The notes: generated by a model not told the origin, from the sequence alone. A stretch of DNA of 64,000 nucleotides from Tretioscincus oriximinensis (GCA_022410635.1 JAJVDF010000124.1:1907384-1971383), one strand, 5' to 3'; shown: positions 10,176 through 23,094, counted from the first letter of the stretch. Numbers and translations are program-made.

Positions 10176-10880
10176 GGGTGCAGCTGTATCGGCCACAAAG
10201 TAGAGGAAGGAATATTTTAAATGCTCCACTCTGGAAATTCATCCTTTCCATTCTGGTTTTGTTCTGTTTTTCTGTCTGGTGATTCTGGTTCCTGTGAGAG
10301 GATTTAATCTGTAAAAACCAAACAACCCCCAAAGATGAGAGAAATAAATCTGATATATAATATCCCACCTTCATAGACTGTTTTGATACTCTTTTTAATA
10401 TGTCAGTTTTGTACTGTTGTACCTTTGGTATAGGACCTAAAGACAGGCATTCATTCACATGCTATTTTAATTGTTTATGTGTATATTGTTATATTGCTTC
10501 TCGGGCAATTTTTGTGGCATTCCTGGGATTTGTGGTGAGTTTGGCTTTAATCTGTGACAAGTATCCAGACATTGGCCCTGTCCATACAGGGAGTTATTCT
10601 AGGATAGATATTGGAGATAAAAATCTTTAGCACTGAATTAAAAGTTATGCAAAACAAACTTATGTGACATTTAAAAGTACCGTGGGAAACTATTGAAATC
10701 TTAATTATGATCCTGTTAGAATAATCTTTTAAATGTAATATTTCCACAATGGTTACATTATAAGTTACATTAAAAAAAATGTCAAGATATCATATGATGT
10801 AATGTGCTGAAAGAGAATACTGTATAAAGTTTTCTTGACTAAAAAATATAAATATATAATTGTGNATATATAGAAACATT
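10176..10880. other. Intergenic DNA, nothing recognised
   Basis: AT-rich sequence between the CR1 copy and the GC-rich island. I see no gene, RNA or defined repeat. Confidence 0.5.
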
Positions 10881-10889
10881 GCTGGAGAA

Positions 10890-11119
10890 AGCCGCTCGCT
10901 GCTGCCCCCTGCTGGCCGCGAGGGGGAGAGGCAGGCAGTCACGTGATTTATAGGAAAAGGAGCGATGCGCGGAGGAAAAGGCTGGGGAGGGCGGGGCGAA
11001 AAGATATGGGGGCGTGGCCTGGGTCCGCAACTCAGACAGTGAAGAGAAGAGTTGCGAGCGGTTTCCTCAGCTGGCCCGGGGGGAGAGAAAGGGACGCAGC
11101 AGGGGACGCGGAATTCGAG
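10890..11119 (+). promoter_or_regulatory. IRF9: Candidate IRF9 promoter island and non-coding first exon
   Basis: CpG-rich block within AT-rich DNA. It has TCACGTGA (10939-10946), a GC box GGGCGGGGC (10989-10997), GGGGGCGTGGCC (11008-11019) and a good donor GAG|GTGCGT at 11119/11120. In mammals IRF9 starts with a non-coding exon and begins translation in exon 2, which fits. The transcription start is probably 10985-11050, by inference. I see no clear interferon response element (GAAANNGAAA) here. Confidence 0.6.
10901..10918 (-). promoter_or_regulatory. Predicted CTCF binding site
   Basis: GCTGCCCCCTGCTGGCCG matches every constrained position of the CTCF core in reverse orientation (motif strand GGCCAGCAGGGGGCAGC). 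It lies in the GC-rich island just upstream of the candidate IRF9 first exon. Binding itself is not shown. Confidence 0.75.
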
Positions 11120-11857
11120 GTGCGTGCACCACTCTTCACTTTTTTTTTTTTTTTTTTAATGAATGCTTATTTCCTTGCCTTTGCATTGCTTTGCTTATTA
11201 GTGCATCTTGCTTATAACTGAGCAGGCTTACTCGGGAGTAAAATGCGAAGTGTTTGCATGCAACATTAATTGCAACTACAGAGGTATTTTATTTATTTAT
11301 TTATTTANTTAATTAATTAATATGTATTTGGGATACCTATATCTTTGAGCCCTCAGCCTAGGACAACTTTGCCTACGCATCATGGGATCTGTAGTCCAAT
11401 GTATTGGGGCTTCCCTTTGTCCCCTCCTATAGGGTCTTGGTTGGGATTGCAGCTGGCAGACTTTGCTGGGGCTCCCTTGTAGAAGATGCTTCATGCAACA
11501 AGAGGCTTTTTGCCTGCTCTGCTCTGGCCTTTTCCTTTGGAAAAAACTGGGCTGGAAGGGGACCTGGAGGTCATCTAGGCAACCCCCCCCTAAGCTGGAT
11601 TCTCTGGGCCAAGTCTACTGGGTGGCTGGACAGGAAAAGCAGCAGGGAAGTTCATGGGACCCACAGCTGAAGCCAAGGGGACCGAAGTCCTAGGNTGCAC
11701 TTGCACTGAACCTTATTCAGGGCTCTCTCCTGGAATGGGGACTTTTGCCACCTTTATGCTGGGGCAGTCTATGGCAGGCCCTTATATGCCCTTTTTAAAA
11801 AAAAATAACATAAACTGAACAGTAACCATATGAAATAATAAAAATACACATAAATAA

Positions 11858-12085
11858 GGAGAAGGAGAAGAACTGGGTTTTTATATCCCGTTTTTCTCAC
11901 TCGAAGGTACTGAAAGTGGTCTTACAAGCTTATTTTTTGCCCAATGGCTTACATTCTATCTTCCCCACCAAGCTGTGATGGTCCCCATTTATCTAATTGC
12001 AATTTCTTGCTTTCGAATAGCTTGGTTGGCTAAAGCTGAGGCCAATGGGGGGGGGCGCTCACCCCACTCCACGGAGGGCTTCAAA
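11858..12085 (-). mobile_element. tRNA-derived SINE (minus)
   Basis: Starts with the GAAGAA tail complement, then the complement of the BovB-like end and AAATTGCAATTAG body; the head is short. L2-like tail sequence with TAAATAAA repeats follows at 12090-12215. Confidence 0.65.
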
Positions 12086-13552
12086 CTCTGCAAACTTGGT
12101 GCTTGTTTTTAATACGTTAATCGTGTTTTTATTGTTAACGGCCCTGAGACCTTTGAGTATAGGGCAGTATAAAAATGTAAATAAATAAAATAAATAAAAT
12201 AAATAAAATAGCAGGGCTCTTAACCACTGTACCATGGTGCCTCTAAAATACAGAAAAAACATACAGAAAAGCCCCCTCCCCCTACAAGACAGCAAAAGGC
12301 ATATTTGCAGACTTTATACAATATTAAATTGGTATTAAATTTAATACAATGTCAAGTAAACATTGGTTCCTTCTTTCAAAAAAGCCATAGGTTATGAGCA
12401 AATGCCATCTTTTATCCATATTGCCCTGATCTGAGTCCCTTCTATTCTTTTTCTTTTCCCCCTTAACATATCATATATTATGAAATCAGTTAAACATTTA
12501 TACCAATTTTCCAGCATCCAGAAGGGTTTGTTTTTCCATCCTCTCACTGTGCCCATGTGTGCCACCCCTGTTTTATCATCCCCTCTATTTCAGTTTGATA
12601 CCTCAAATGTTCTGCTCTACCTAGTACTATTTTTTNCTTCTCTTTACATTTAAATTATTATGCAAAATCTTATTTATTCCTGCTACTGTTATCCCCCAGA
12701 ATCTATAAACCTCTGTGCACATGTGACTGTATGTCCTATTTATATTTCATCTCTGCCAACACACCATGGGGATACTCCCCTATCATATGTGNGAGCTGGA
12801 CTGGCATCCTGGACCTCACCTGATTTTGTATTCTTTATTTCCTCCTTGACGCATTTCTGAGTAAAGTTAAGTTGGTTAGTTAAATCCATATTCCAAGATA
12901 AAGCCCAGAATAGTGTGGAAAGGGCGGGTGACTCCCAACACTATTTTTTTTTATCTTCTCAAAGATTTTAAAAAAAAGTTGGAGTGACAGAGGTAGCATT
13001 TGACCCAAAATCGCNCAAAAGAATGAATGGCTGGATTGGAATTTCGCCCCATGCTGATCCATGACGTTATTTATTTGTTTATTTTTGTGTTTGCATTTCT
13101 AAACCGGCCTATAGTTCTCGGCAGTTAAAAACAAAATTAACTTTAGCTGACCCTCACCCTCAATGGTTAAAAGGATAAGATGCCTTTATGGTGGTCACCC
13201 CCTGATTATGGGATAACTTCCTCCCTAAAGTGCATCAATCACTTGTTTGTTTCAGTCACAGTCACAGTTATTTGTTTTCAAACATTGATGAAGAGGCACC
13301 TTCTTACCAAAACCCTTCTAGCTGAAGAAACTGCTTCACCACACTTTTGGGTACTGTTTCTTCTTTTATCCAATTAATTTTTATTTCTATATCGTCTGTA
13401 TCCAAGGGTCTGAGGGCAGGTAACAATAAAAACAGAATAAACGTATTAAAAACAACCATACTGAAAAGTAGGGGGGGGAAAAGCAATTTTTTTTCCAATC
13501 ATAGGCCAGGTTGAAGAAACCTTTTCAAGTGTTTTTGATATTGGTATCATTG

Positions 13553-14092
13553 TGAACGAAGCAAGGCTGCAACGTCTGGGCCTCTTCAGCCTTGAAAGGA
13601 GACGTTTGAGGGGTGATCTGATTGAAGTGTACAAAATCATGCATGGGATCGACAGGGTGAATAGAGAAAAAATGTTTTCTCTATCACACAACACAAGGAC
13701 CAGAGGGCCCTCCTTGAAACTGTTGGGTAGAAAAGTGAGAACAGACAAAGGAAAGTATTTTTTCACCCAGAGGGTCATCGGCCTGTGGAATTTACTTCCT
13801 GAAGAGGTAGTGGTAGCTCACAGCTTGGATAGTTCCAAGACAGGACTAGACAGGTTTATGGACACTAAGGGTATAAATGGATACTAAGATAGTTGTCTGG
13901 ATGTAGCCTCCGGGATGGAGCAACAGGCAGGACTCTTGAAATACCATTTGCAGGGAGTCCAGAACAGGAGCATATTTTGCTTTCCTCTGTTCGGACTGCC
14001 CAGGGGCATCTGGTGGGCCTCTGTGTGACACAGAATGCTGGACTCGATGGGCTGTGGCCTGATCCAGGATGGCTCTTCTTATGTTCTTAACT
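13553..14092 (+). mobile_element. CR1 LINE 3' end (+)
   Basis: An unbroken 110-codon frame (13552-13887) gives the CR1 RT C-terminus: [40 protein letters not shown] and GLDRFMDTKGI. The family 3' UTR and ATGTTCTT end follow. It is the least damaged CR1 copy here, but lacks the endonuclease and most of RT. Confidence 0.88.
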
Positions 14093-14454
14093 GCTCTGAG
14101 ACACTTTGGCAACCTAGAAATATAAATAAATACATAAATTGGAATAAAGTTTGTATCCCCTAAAGTTTGTCAGGCAAAGAATACATCTCCATAATGCATA
14201 ATTCCATTTCTACTCATTTGCAATTTGGTTCTTTCTATTTGGTTTTATGCAATAAAGTAAAGGTGACAATGTTTTAGAGGAATCTTGTTTAAGGCAACTG
14301 AATGTAGAAATGTAAGAGATTTTGTAACCAAGTTGTGAAAAGTGAGGGATACTTAGTCCCTCCCCAAGGGAAGAATTAAAGGATTATAGTATCCCATAAA
14401 CAAATTGAAGGAAGCACCAAAAAGGAGGTTTGAAATATTAGTGTGGATGTATGT

Positions 14455-14555
14455 TGAATGGAAGCGTTTGGGCAAAATATATCCTTGTAAGCCGCTTTGA
14501 GTCCCTTTGAAAGGTGAGAAAAGCGGGATATAAGAACCAAGTTCTTCTTCTTCTT
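14455..14555 (+). mobile_element. SINE 3' tail fragment
   Basis: Only the BovB-like 3' part is present (GCCGCTTTGAGTCCC, GTGAGAAAAGCGGGATATAA), with a CTT tail. Confidence 0.65.
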
Positions 14556-16034
14556 AACACCAGTATATTAAGTGGCTCTTGAAATGTAAACTATCTTATG
14601 CTTCTGAGAAACATTTATTTATTTGCATTTGTATACCAGAAGATCTGAGGCAGTTCACAATAAAAACAGAACTAACATATTTAAAACCACAGTACCTGGA
14701 AATAGGGAAGGGATTTAAGCTTCTTACAGCTACTGATCTTTTGGGGGGAAAAACTTTAGCTTTGTGGAGAGCTTTTATCTCTATTCCATTCCTTCCGAGA
14801 AACAAAATACAAAAAGCACATTTCAGCCCTTGGCTAAGGAATACAGAGTAATGAGTGGGTCTTATTTTGAGACATAGCAAGAGCATGAAATTTTCAAAAG
14901 AATAATTTCTGATGAGATTGTTCACTATTTGTGTACTGTGATATTGATGTTAATACTTCTTGACTTAAAATTAGAAGGACACATTCCTGAGATATATAAA
15001 AGTTTCTGTGTATGTGTGTGTTCAGAAACTTCTTAAACCACAAATATAACATTCTACAACAGTCATTTTTCCTGCTGATTGTACAACTAGATAATTGGAA
15101 TGTTATAAAACAATAATCAAATATTTTTAACAATTTTTGCTGGCAGTCTAGGCTACTCTAATGAGTTCCCGAGTTTACATTTTATTTATTATAAATAATA
15201 CAATTGCATCATTATTTCAACTAAAGATATATCTGATTCGCAGTTGTAACAGATGGGATGGGAGGTATTCTTGCTTGATGNATTTTGCTGAACGTACAAG
15301 GGAATGCAAAATCTCAGAGAACCATATCTTGAGACAATATTCCTGATATTTAGATGGAATTACAGGGCTGCTTAAAGGNTCCAGTAAGTTACTTCTAAAA
15401 TAATAGAATATATTAGGCAGGGGAACTTGTGAGATCAGACCAACCCCATGAAAGCTGCCATATTTCTTAAAGCATTTTTATACCGCTCCTTAATTTCTAA
15501 ACAAATATTCTGTAACAATTGATACAGTACAAAGTATTTGAGAAGTTAAAAACTAACAAAATTGGCATCCATGTTGTGACAAATTCTATTTTGAAGGGTT
15601 TTTTTCCTTATGTGCCTTTATCAGTTTTCTGACTCACAGTTCACATAATTTTTATTACTGAAGAGAGGAAACATTTGTTTCCTAGGGTTTCCAGGGAGTT
15701 GAGAAAACAAGCTCACGAGACCATGAGAAAGTTACTTTATCTACTAAGTTCACAGTTATCCTCATATTTTAATCCAACTTTTCATAGTGAAGCCTGACCA
15801 GCACATCACGTATATTCCATAACATTCCACAACCAAGCTTTGTGTGGACTGTTTATTCCAGAATATCCATGCTTTATTGTGGAATATTTTGGAATAAAGT
15901 GGAATAAATATGGTAAGTGATGGGTGGATCAGGCTTAAGTGCAGCTGTTCCTCATGTGGTCCTCTTTTACATTATGATGATGATGATAATGATGAGCAAA
16001 GCAGCAAGATGCTTTCTTTTGCATTCTCTTACTA

Positions 16035-16218
16035 AAGCCCTTTTCCACACAGAGCCTTATCCAGGGTGTAGCTTAGAAAAGGAGCCTGTCATCCACATAC
16101 TAGTACAGACTATGGCAGACCCTGAGTGGGGCCTGCCATAGTCTATATTGCCATGTGTATGGCCAAGGTCTGTCACGAGATGTTACTCAGAGCAAGGCTT
16201 TGTGTGGACAGGGCCTAA
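16035..16218. mobile_element. Foldback MITE (about 185 bp)
   Basis: Ends pair imperfectly: AAGCCCTTTTCCACACAGAG at the left and GCTTTGTGTGGACAGGGCCT at the right. The centre holds an exact 12-bp hairpin, AGACTATGGCAG (16107-16118) with CTGCCATAGTCT (16133-16144). Pieces of the same family recur near 31690-31790, 53020-53080 and 60330-60410. Confidence 0.7.
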
Positions 16219-18219
16219 GAAAACCCACCTTTGATTTAGATAAAGTGGCAAGAAAATTGCTACTCACTTTGCTGTTTTTCCATTCTGGAAGCTAAGGTTA
16301 GGTGTGATGTGGGCCTTGGAGAATAATACTATTTGATAGTTTCGTCAGAATAATAGCAAATAAGTTTTCTCTTTGTCAGCTATCCTGGTTTATAGCAACT
16401 GTATCGATTTTGCTCTGATTGTTCACATTTTGAAATGTGCTGTAAATTAATACCAGTCATATCAATACCTTTGATCCATGATGTCATGGAAAAATCACAA
16501 ATTCCAAAGTATATCCTGTGTGAAACAGATCAACTGCTGTAGATGTCTGTTTACTTGTACTTCAGTATCCACATATTTACAAATCCACTACATGGATTTC
16601 CACTAGTGGAAATTAAAATTTCCACTAATCAGCCGGCAGATTTTTTGAAGGCTACCCACAGGACTGTCTCTGAAAACAAAGCTTATTGTTGCATNTTGTA
16701 TTTTTAATTCCATCTTCAGTTTTGAAAAAACTGAACTATACCAAAAAAATGTGGTTTTTTTTACTTCAAAACTAAAGATGGATTAAAAGTATTATTAGAA
16801 CAGCACCTAAGTTTTAATCCAGCTTCAGTCCACTTTCAGAACAGAGCAGCAGAGTGAATAGTAATTTTCTTTTCACATCATCCAACCCAAAGGTGGGTTT
16901 TCTGTGTTAAAAATGCCTAAAGCAAACAGCTTGATAGAGAAATCAGAATGGAAATTAATAATATTAATAAAATTCAGAATAATAAGGGAAGAGAAATGAG
17001 AAGATGGTACAGAAGCTATCCCTGCTATTTTATATTTTTAGAATTGTAAACAAAAATTGCTGGCAAGAGTGCTATGGGATTTTCAATTACAGTAGTTCAA
17101 TAGGGTGAAGAGAGAAGTCTAATAAATACTTAACGGGGGTTTGCAAAATACTGAATACTTCTGTCGTGGTATTAATCAAAGAATTGTGTGTTTTGCATTG
17201 TTTAAAGAATGATAGGTTAACAATGCAGAAATAAATTTTGCATTGTTTAATATTGGCCACCCAGGGGGATACTGTGTTGGGGTAGAAAGGTCAAAATAAA
17301 TGGGTAATACAAATGTTTATGACTACATTGTACAACAGATGGGATACAATATTGCAGAAGTTATTTAAGAATAAAAGTAGGCAGAAATACAGCTACAATC
17401 ATATAAAAGAAAATGGAGTGGTTAGAGAATCACATGAATGAGTGAAGTAAAAATTGAATGTAATTGCATTTGATTGTAATCAACAATAAAATTTTAAAGG
17501 ACACCTTCATGGCTGTGTGTGATAGTTTTTATATTTGTTTGCATGTTATGTTTTATATGTATACAAGAATACTGGATAATATTCATACTGACTGTTATTT
17601 TTTCTTATTTTTCCATTTTTTTAAAAAAGAAACGGTATTCTGTGACATCTTTTACTTTTATTAATGTTCAGCAAGGGGACTTGTAGCACTTGGAGACTAA
17701 GAGGAATTGTTCTGGTTTTCTGACTGTAAGATTCTTGCTTTAAAGAGATTAGACAGGAAGCATTTTTTAAAAAATAAATACTATTACAGCAAATTGGTTG
17801 CATCATCAGGGCCCACCTATAGTTAAATTTTAATTCAGCTTTAGCTTGTATTCAGTGTGGAAGCTGTTCCCTAACTAGTTACGCTTTGGCAATGTGGAAG
17901 GAAAATGACACATCACTTTGCTGATTGGTTCTCTCACTTTAAAAGTGAATTGAAGCCAGATTAAAACTTAGCTGTAAATGGGCCCCAATTTACTGGCGAG
18001 NGCTTGGGTCCATCCACAAGACATGGCTAGTTGTGAGTTGTGTTACTGTTTGCAATTGTAGAGCTATTGGATTTGTTTTAGATTCTGCATTCCAGATAGA
18101 ATTTCATGTTTTTTTTAAAGTTTCATCCAATGTGCCAATAATTACTGTTTTCCCTTAGGTACAATTATTTCAGTTTAGAAATGTTGGCATTTTGCAATCT
18201 TTCCAGTTTATTTTCTTCC

Positions 18220-18350
18220 AGTTCATATTCATTTTTTTTTTAAGTTTTATTTAAGAGTTCGCATGTTTCAAAATTACAAAATGAATGAGTAGTCAAAAAC
18301 AGTCGAACAACAATATCAAAATATTACAAAATAAGTTCATATTCATTTTT
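18220..18350 (-). mobile_element. Short retroposed insert with 17-bp target duplication
   Basis: AGTTCATATTCATTTTT occurs at 18220-18236 and 18334-18350. The roughly 97-bp insert between them, read on the minus strand, ends in AAATAAAACTT plus an A tail, which is the signature of an L1-primed insertion. The inserted sequence itself was not identified; a 5'-truncated L1 end is likely. Confidence 0.75.
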
Positions 18351-19192
18351 GAATATGAATCCATTTACAGTCCTCTCCTTTCTGTGTCCTTCTCTTATTT
18401 CCAGTACTGTTTTAGTGTGTGGGCAAAAAACATATTTGTTTTATTTTTATTTTTATTTATTTGTATACTGCCCTATACTATAAAGGTCCCAGCTAGGGTG
18501 GTTAACAATAAAAGCAGAATTAGCACATTAAAGCAACAGTGCCCAAAACGGAGAGCTGGTTTTTGTAACCAAAGGCCAGGTTAAAGAGGTGTGTTTTCAA
18601 GGATTTTTTTTAATGTATATAGTAAATCCATGTCAAATCAACCAGTGAATAAAAGCTTCATGTCATGAATATTGCTAATTCTGTGTGTATATGTTCCTTA
18701 TTATAAGGAGAGTAGAAATTACATTTTTTGTTATTTTTGGAGCACTTNTTATTTACTTATCGAATTACTGGAATACGAAAAAAAGAGCTAAGAGCCATAT
18801 ACATAAGTTAGTTATTTGAAAACCATAATACCTACAGACATAAAACCGGTATCATTTTAAAGCTTATGAATAGAGCCTTCTTTTGATCTGCAACACAATG
18901 TCATTGATGTTTGAAAATAATTTTCAAAAATAAACATTTTCAAATAATAGAATTATGAAAAAACTGAATTTTGAATTTTTTTTGAAAAAATTCTCACATA
19001 AAAGTACATGTCTTCTACATATTCCCTCAAAATTTCAGAATGGTATCCTAATGGTATCATACAAAAATTAAACTTTTCTCTTACAGAGTAATAAGAAATT
19101 CAGTTGCCATAAATCACTTAAATATTGTCATAGTGGAATGATCCAGGTAATGCGTTATAGAATTTATTGTAGTAAATCTTCTAACAGATTCA

Positions 19193-19230
<38 letters not shown>
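19193..19230 (+). repeat. (TTG)n microsatellite
   Basis: About 12 perfect TTG triplets. A TAG/TAA-rich stretch follows at 19318-19376. Confidence 0.92.
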
Positions 19231-19994
19231 GCTTATTTAATTCAGTTATATTATTTCTAAATAAGCTCTAACAACACTTAATAATGTAAACTGTAAACAT
19301 AATTTTGTTGCATGTAATAATAGTCATAGTAGTAATAGTAATAATAGTACTAATAGTAATAGTATATCCAGCAAATAGTATATCCACCCACTTTTCTCAA
19401 GTTAGTCTCAAAGTGCTGCTAGCTCCTTTGCTGGACTTCATACTAGACTAACACGGCTATTTCTCTGAAAGTAATAGTATATGACCGTTAGTAAATTTTG
19501 AGGGTTTTTTAACCATATTAAAAATTTGATATCTCAGAACTGAGTAGTCAGAATAAAACACAATTTATACTTGTCTCATGGTAAGGAACAAATTAAAAAA
19601 ATACTTTGAAAATCCATCACACNGACATTCAAAATCAATGTTTTATTGGTTGATTTAACTCTTCGGCCAATCACAGTTCTTTAATACCTACTCAGACCTG
19701 CCTACTCCACAAGATGTCTGTGGTGGAGAAAACATCAACAAGCTATGTGCACTGCCTTTGGTTGGCAGCTCTAACGCCTTCGGGTATGGGGCAGGGTATA
19801 AGTATACATAAACAAAATAGAGATGGTGATTGGTGGGGGTTGAAAGCCTGAAAGTTTTATGGATTATGAGCAAGATGACGTCTCAAAAATTGGCAGAGGA
19901 AAATGCTTTTTTGCTAATAATTGACAAGAAGGTAGCTTTTCCTGTGTTGAGCAATTATGTATAACGTTCTCTGTTCTTTGAAGATAGCACACAT

Positions 19995-20070
19995 AAATGT
20001 GTGTGTGTGGGTGGGTGGGGGGGTGGGTGGGATGGGGAGAGGGGGGGAGAGAGAGAGAGAGAGAGAGAAA
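19995..20070 (+). repeat. GTGG and GA simple repeats
   Basis: GT/GGGT-rich run followed by about nine GA dinucleotides. The sequence just after it (20075-20110) resembles one end of the hAT-like MITE found at 33535. Confidence 0.8.
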
Positions 20071-20383
20071 AAACCCCATTTTTGGGGTGCCTCCCAGTTT
20101 CTGATCAGCCTAAGCAAGTCAAAACTGCTTCAAAAACCAAGAAATGTATTATTAAACAATAATATTGGATTGAGTCTACACAGACTCTATACTGTTGCAT
20201 GATTTTTGCATGTTAGTGTTGTGTAGGGTTACTACTTGGTTGTTATTATGTGTTTGTAGTCTCTTGTGGCCTTTTTAAATAAACTTCTTGGTATTTGCAG
20301 CTCTTTTCACTAGGTGGTCAGATATTTTGACAGCATTTTTCGTATCAAGTCATTTTGTATTTTATATTTGCTGTTTCATCATT

Positions 20384-20725
20384 TTTCACCCAGAGGGTCA
20401 TCGGCCTACGGAATTTACTTCCAGAAGAGGTGGTAATAGCTAGCAGCCTGGATAGCTTTAAGACAGGATTAGACATGTTCATAGAAGCCAAGGGTATAAA
20501 CAGCCACTAGGATGGATGTCTTGATACTGCCTCTGAGATGGAGCAACAGGCAGGATTCCTGAAATGCCATTTGCAGGGTGTTGAGAATAATTGAAGATTT
20601 TTGCCTTCTTCTGTTCCAGACTGCCCAAGTACAATTTGTGGGNCTCTGTGTGAGACAGAAGGATGGACTAGATGGGCTCCTGCCCGATTCATCAGGGCTC
20701 CTCGTACGTTCTTATCATTCTTTGC
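20384..20725 (+). mobile_element. CR1 LINE 3' fragment (+)
   Basis: Begins inside FFTQRVIG (TTTTTCACCCAGAGGGTCAT) and runs through the CR1 3' UTR to a decayed CTTAT end. Confidence 0.8.
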
Positions 20726-20771
20726 AGATATCCTGGAATCAAGATTGGGGGATTGTGTTCAATGACAGCCC

Positions 20772-21037
20772 TTTATAGAAAGGTCCCCCAAATGTCGTCC
20801 TGTTAGCAGAATAGTTATTTCTGTGGATAGGACTGAGCAGAGAGTGGCTGAGAAATCATCCACCTAAGGCTAGCTGCAGTGCAGGCTGGGAACTACCAAG
20901 CTTTTAAATAAGCACTTGTCATTGTGAAAAGATGGCATAGAAAAGCAGGTAGAAATTTAACCAATACCTGTTGAGCAGGAAACAAAAACCAGAAGCTGAC
21001 GGTTTGTTATTGTTNGCAGCTGGCACCCGGTCTATAG
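20772..21037 (+). mobile_element. GACGGGT-type MITE, shortened copy
   Basis: Member of a roughly 430-bp family with ends like TATAGAnGGGTCCCCC and GGCACCCGGTCTATA. This copy lacks part of the middle. Confidence 0.7.
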
Positions 21038-21702
21038 TGTGCATTGTGAGGTGAAAATGTCACCTTCACATGTGCTTAAGAAAGAACAGAAGTGAGTTGT
21101 GATACACAGGGTGCCGTGCCCTGGTTCTTTCCTACACAAGCATCTGTCTTGAAATGCTAGGTTCTTTTACTTCTAGCTTCTGAAGAAGTAGACTTGTCTA
21201 GGAAAGCTCATGTTGTCTATCCTTTTCTTGCTGGTTTTTAAGGTTCTACAAGAGCCTCTTGCAAGAATATCTGTCTGTCCATCCATCCATCTGAAGAAAT
21301 AAACTAGTCTACAAAACCTCATGCTGTCTACCATTTTCTTGTTTGTCTCTGGAGTGCTATGAAAGCACTTTGCTAGGATCTCTCTCTCCCTCTCCTTCTC
21401 TTTCCCCCTCCAACTCTCCCTTTCTCTGTCTCTCTAAAGATGTAGACTTTGGTCGACAAAGGTTCAGGCTATCATTTTTTGTTAGTCTTTAAGATTCTAC
21501 AGGGACCCCTTGCTGTAATATCGGTCCATCCATTCAAAGAGGTAGACATCTACAGGCACGAATGGCTCAGTCGCTTAGGAAACGGTCTCACATCTGGGAG
21601 ATGGGGTTTCGAAGCCCTGTGTGGGACGTGGGGAGGGGTGAGCACCTTCTCCTAGCCTGTAGTTCTGGCCAACTCAGCTATTCGAAACCAAGAATTGCAA
21701 GA

Positions 21703-22562
21703 ATCATAGAATCATAGAGTTGGGAGGGACCTCCGGGGTCATCGGGTCCAACCCCCTGCTCGATGCAGGATTCATTAAACCATCCCAGACAGATGACTGT
21801 CCAGTCTCTGTTTGAAGACTTCCAGTGAAGAAGAACTCACCACCCCATGTGGCAAACTGTTCCACTGGTTTATCACCCTGACTGTTAGAAAGTTTTTTCT
21901 GATATCTAATCTAAATCTACTCCCTTGCAGCTTCATTCCATTGTTTCTAGTCCTTCCTTGTGCTAATGAGAACAGTGCTGATCCCTCTGCTCTGTGACAG
22001 CCCTTCAAATATTTGTAGACAGCTATCAGGTCTCCTCTCAGTCTTCTCTTTTGCAGACTAAANATCCCCAGATCCTTTAACCGTTCCTCATAGGACATGG
22101 TTTCCAGACCACTCACCATCCTTGTAACTCTCTTTTGTACTTGCTCTAGTTTCTCAATGTCCTTTTTAAATTGGGGGCCCCAGAACTGAACACAGTATTC
22201 CAAGTGTGGTCGGACCAAAGTACTGTAGAGANNNNNNNNNNNNNNNNNNNNNNNNNNNNNNNNNNNNNNNNNNNNNNNNNNNNNNNNNNNNNNNNNNNNN
22301 NNNNNNNNNNNNNNNNNNNNNCACTGTTGACTCATGTTTAGTCTGTGATCTACCAAAACACCCAGGTCCTTCTCACCTGTGCTGCTGCTCAGACATATTC
22401 CTCCCATTCTATATGTGCTGTTTTCATTATTTCTGCCCAGATGTAGGATTTTGCATTTCTCTCTGTTAAATATCATTCTGTTAGTTTCAGCCCATTGTTC
22501 CAGCTTGTCTAGATCTTTTTGAATCCTATCTCTATCTTGTTTAGTATTAGCAACACCGCCTA
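21703..22562 (-). mobile_element. CR1 LINE 3' end (second subfamily) with assembly gap
   Basis: Minus strand encodes DRIQKDLDKLEQWAETNRM, FNREKCKILHLG, KDLGVLVDHRL and FLTVRVINQWNSLPHGVV, typical of CR1 RT. The 3' end is the classic CR1 tail, seen here as ATCATAGAATCATAGAGTTG. A 90-base N gap lies inside the coding part. Confidence 0.9.
22232..22321. other. Assembly gap, 90 N
   Basis: Run of N inside the CR1 copy; its true length is unknown. Confidence 1.
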
Positions 22563-22911
22563 GTTGCAACTGACTGCAAGTGGATACATGGGAACCACCA
22601 CAGCCTAGTGGGGAAGATGGAATGTCAGCCTTTGGGCAAAAATACNCTTGTAAGCCACTTTGAGTCCCTTGAAAAGNTGAGAAAAGTGGGGTATAAGAAC
22701 CNAGTTGTTGTTGTTCTTCTTCTTTTTCTTCTTCTTCTTCTTCTGCTGCCGCCGCTTACATTTTTCTTGTATACACCTGGGCACGTGTTTCTTTGAACTG
22801 TTCAATGTAAACTGTTTATTTCCCACAAATTACAACCTGAGTCCTTTAGTCTCTCTCTCTTTTTTTTTTTGTAACATTTCAGTTTCTTCTTCCTATTCCT
22901 GACCCATCAGA

Positions 22912-23094
22912 ATGGCGACTTCCCAACGAGGAANACGGTCAACTCGGAAGCTTTGCAAGTGGATCATAGAGCAAGTGGAGAACCAGAAATTTGGTCTGGC
23001 TTGGCATGATTCTGAGAAGACGATGATACGCATTCCGTGGAAACATGCCGGCAAACAAGAGTTCCGTCACGATGAAGACGCCGGATTGTTCAAG
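22912..23094 (+). CDS. IRF9: IRF9 exon 2, start codon and first half of DBD
   Basis: 183 coding nt ending at GTACCT. It begins MATSQRG and includes LCKWIIEQVENQKFGLAWHD and IRIPWKHAGKQEFRHDED, with three of the five DBD tryptophans. The exon probably begins at 22883 after TTTCAG, leaving about 29 nt of 5' UTR. The intron after LFK is at the standard IRF position. Confidence 0.95.

Larger units (their letters stand above)
21555..22745 (+). mobile_element. tRNA-derived SINE interrupted by CR1
   Basis: Head 21555-21702 has the clearest tRNA-like promoter in the window (GGCTCAGTCGCTTAGG and box B-like GGTTTCGAAGCCC). The body resumes at 22563 (TGCAACTGACTGCAAG) and ends with the BovB-like tail and CTT repeats at 22745. 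A CR1 copy sits between the two halves. Confidence 0.8.
11121..22880 (+). other. Presumed IRF9 intron 1
   Basis: If the island at 10890-11119 is the first exon, this 11.8-kb stretch is one intron. It holds SINE, CR1 and foldback repeats listed separately. The long AT-rich parts 12300-13550, 14560-16030, 16220-18215 and 18700-20380 show no genes or clear repeats to me. Confidence 0.45.

Noticed and set aside
10985..11130. Interferon response element in the IRF9 island
   Set aside because: Several GAAA words occur, but none in the GAAANNGAAA arrangement.
22206..22469. Open frames crossing the N run
   Set aside because: The run of N is an assembly gap; reading through it is meaningless.
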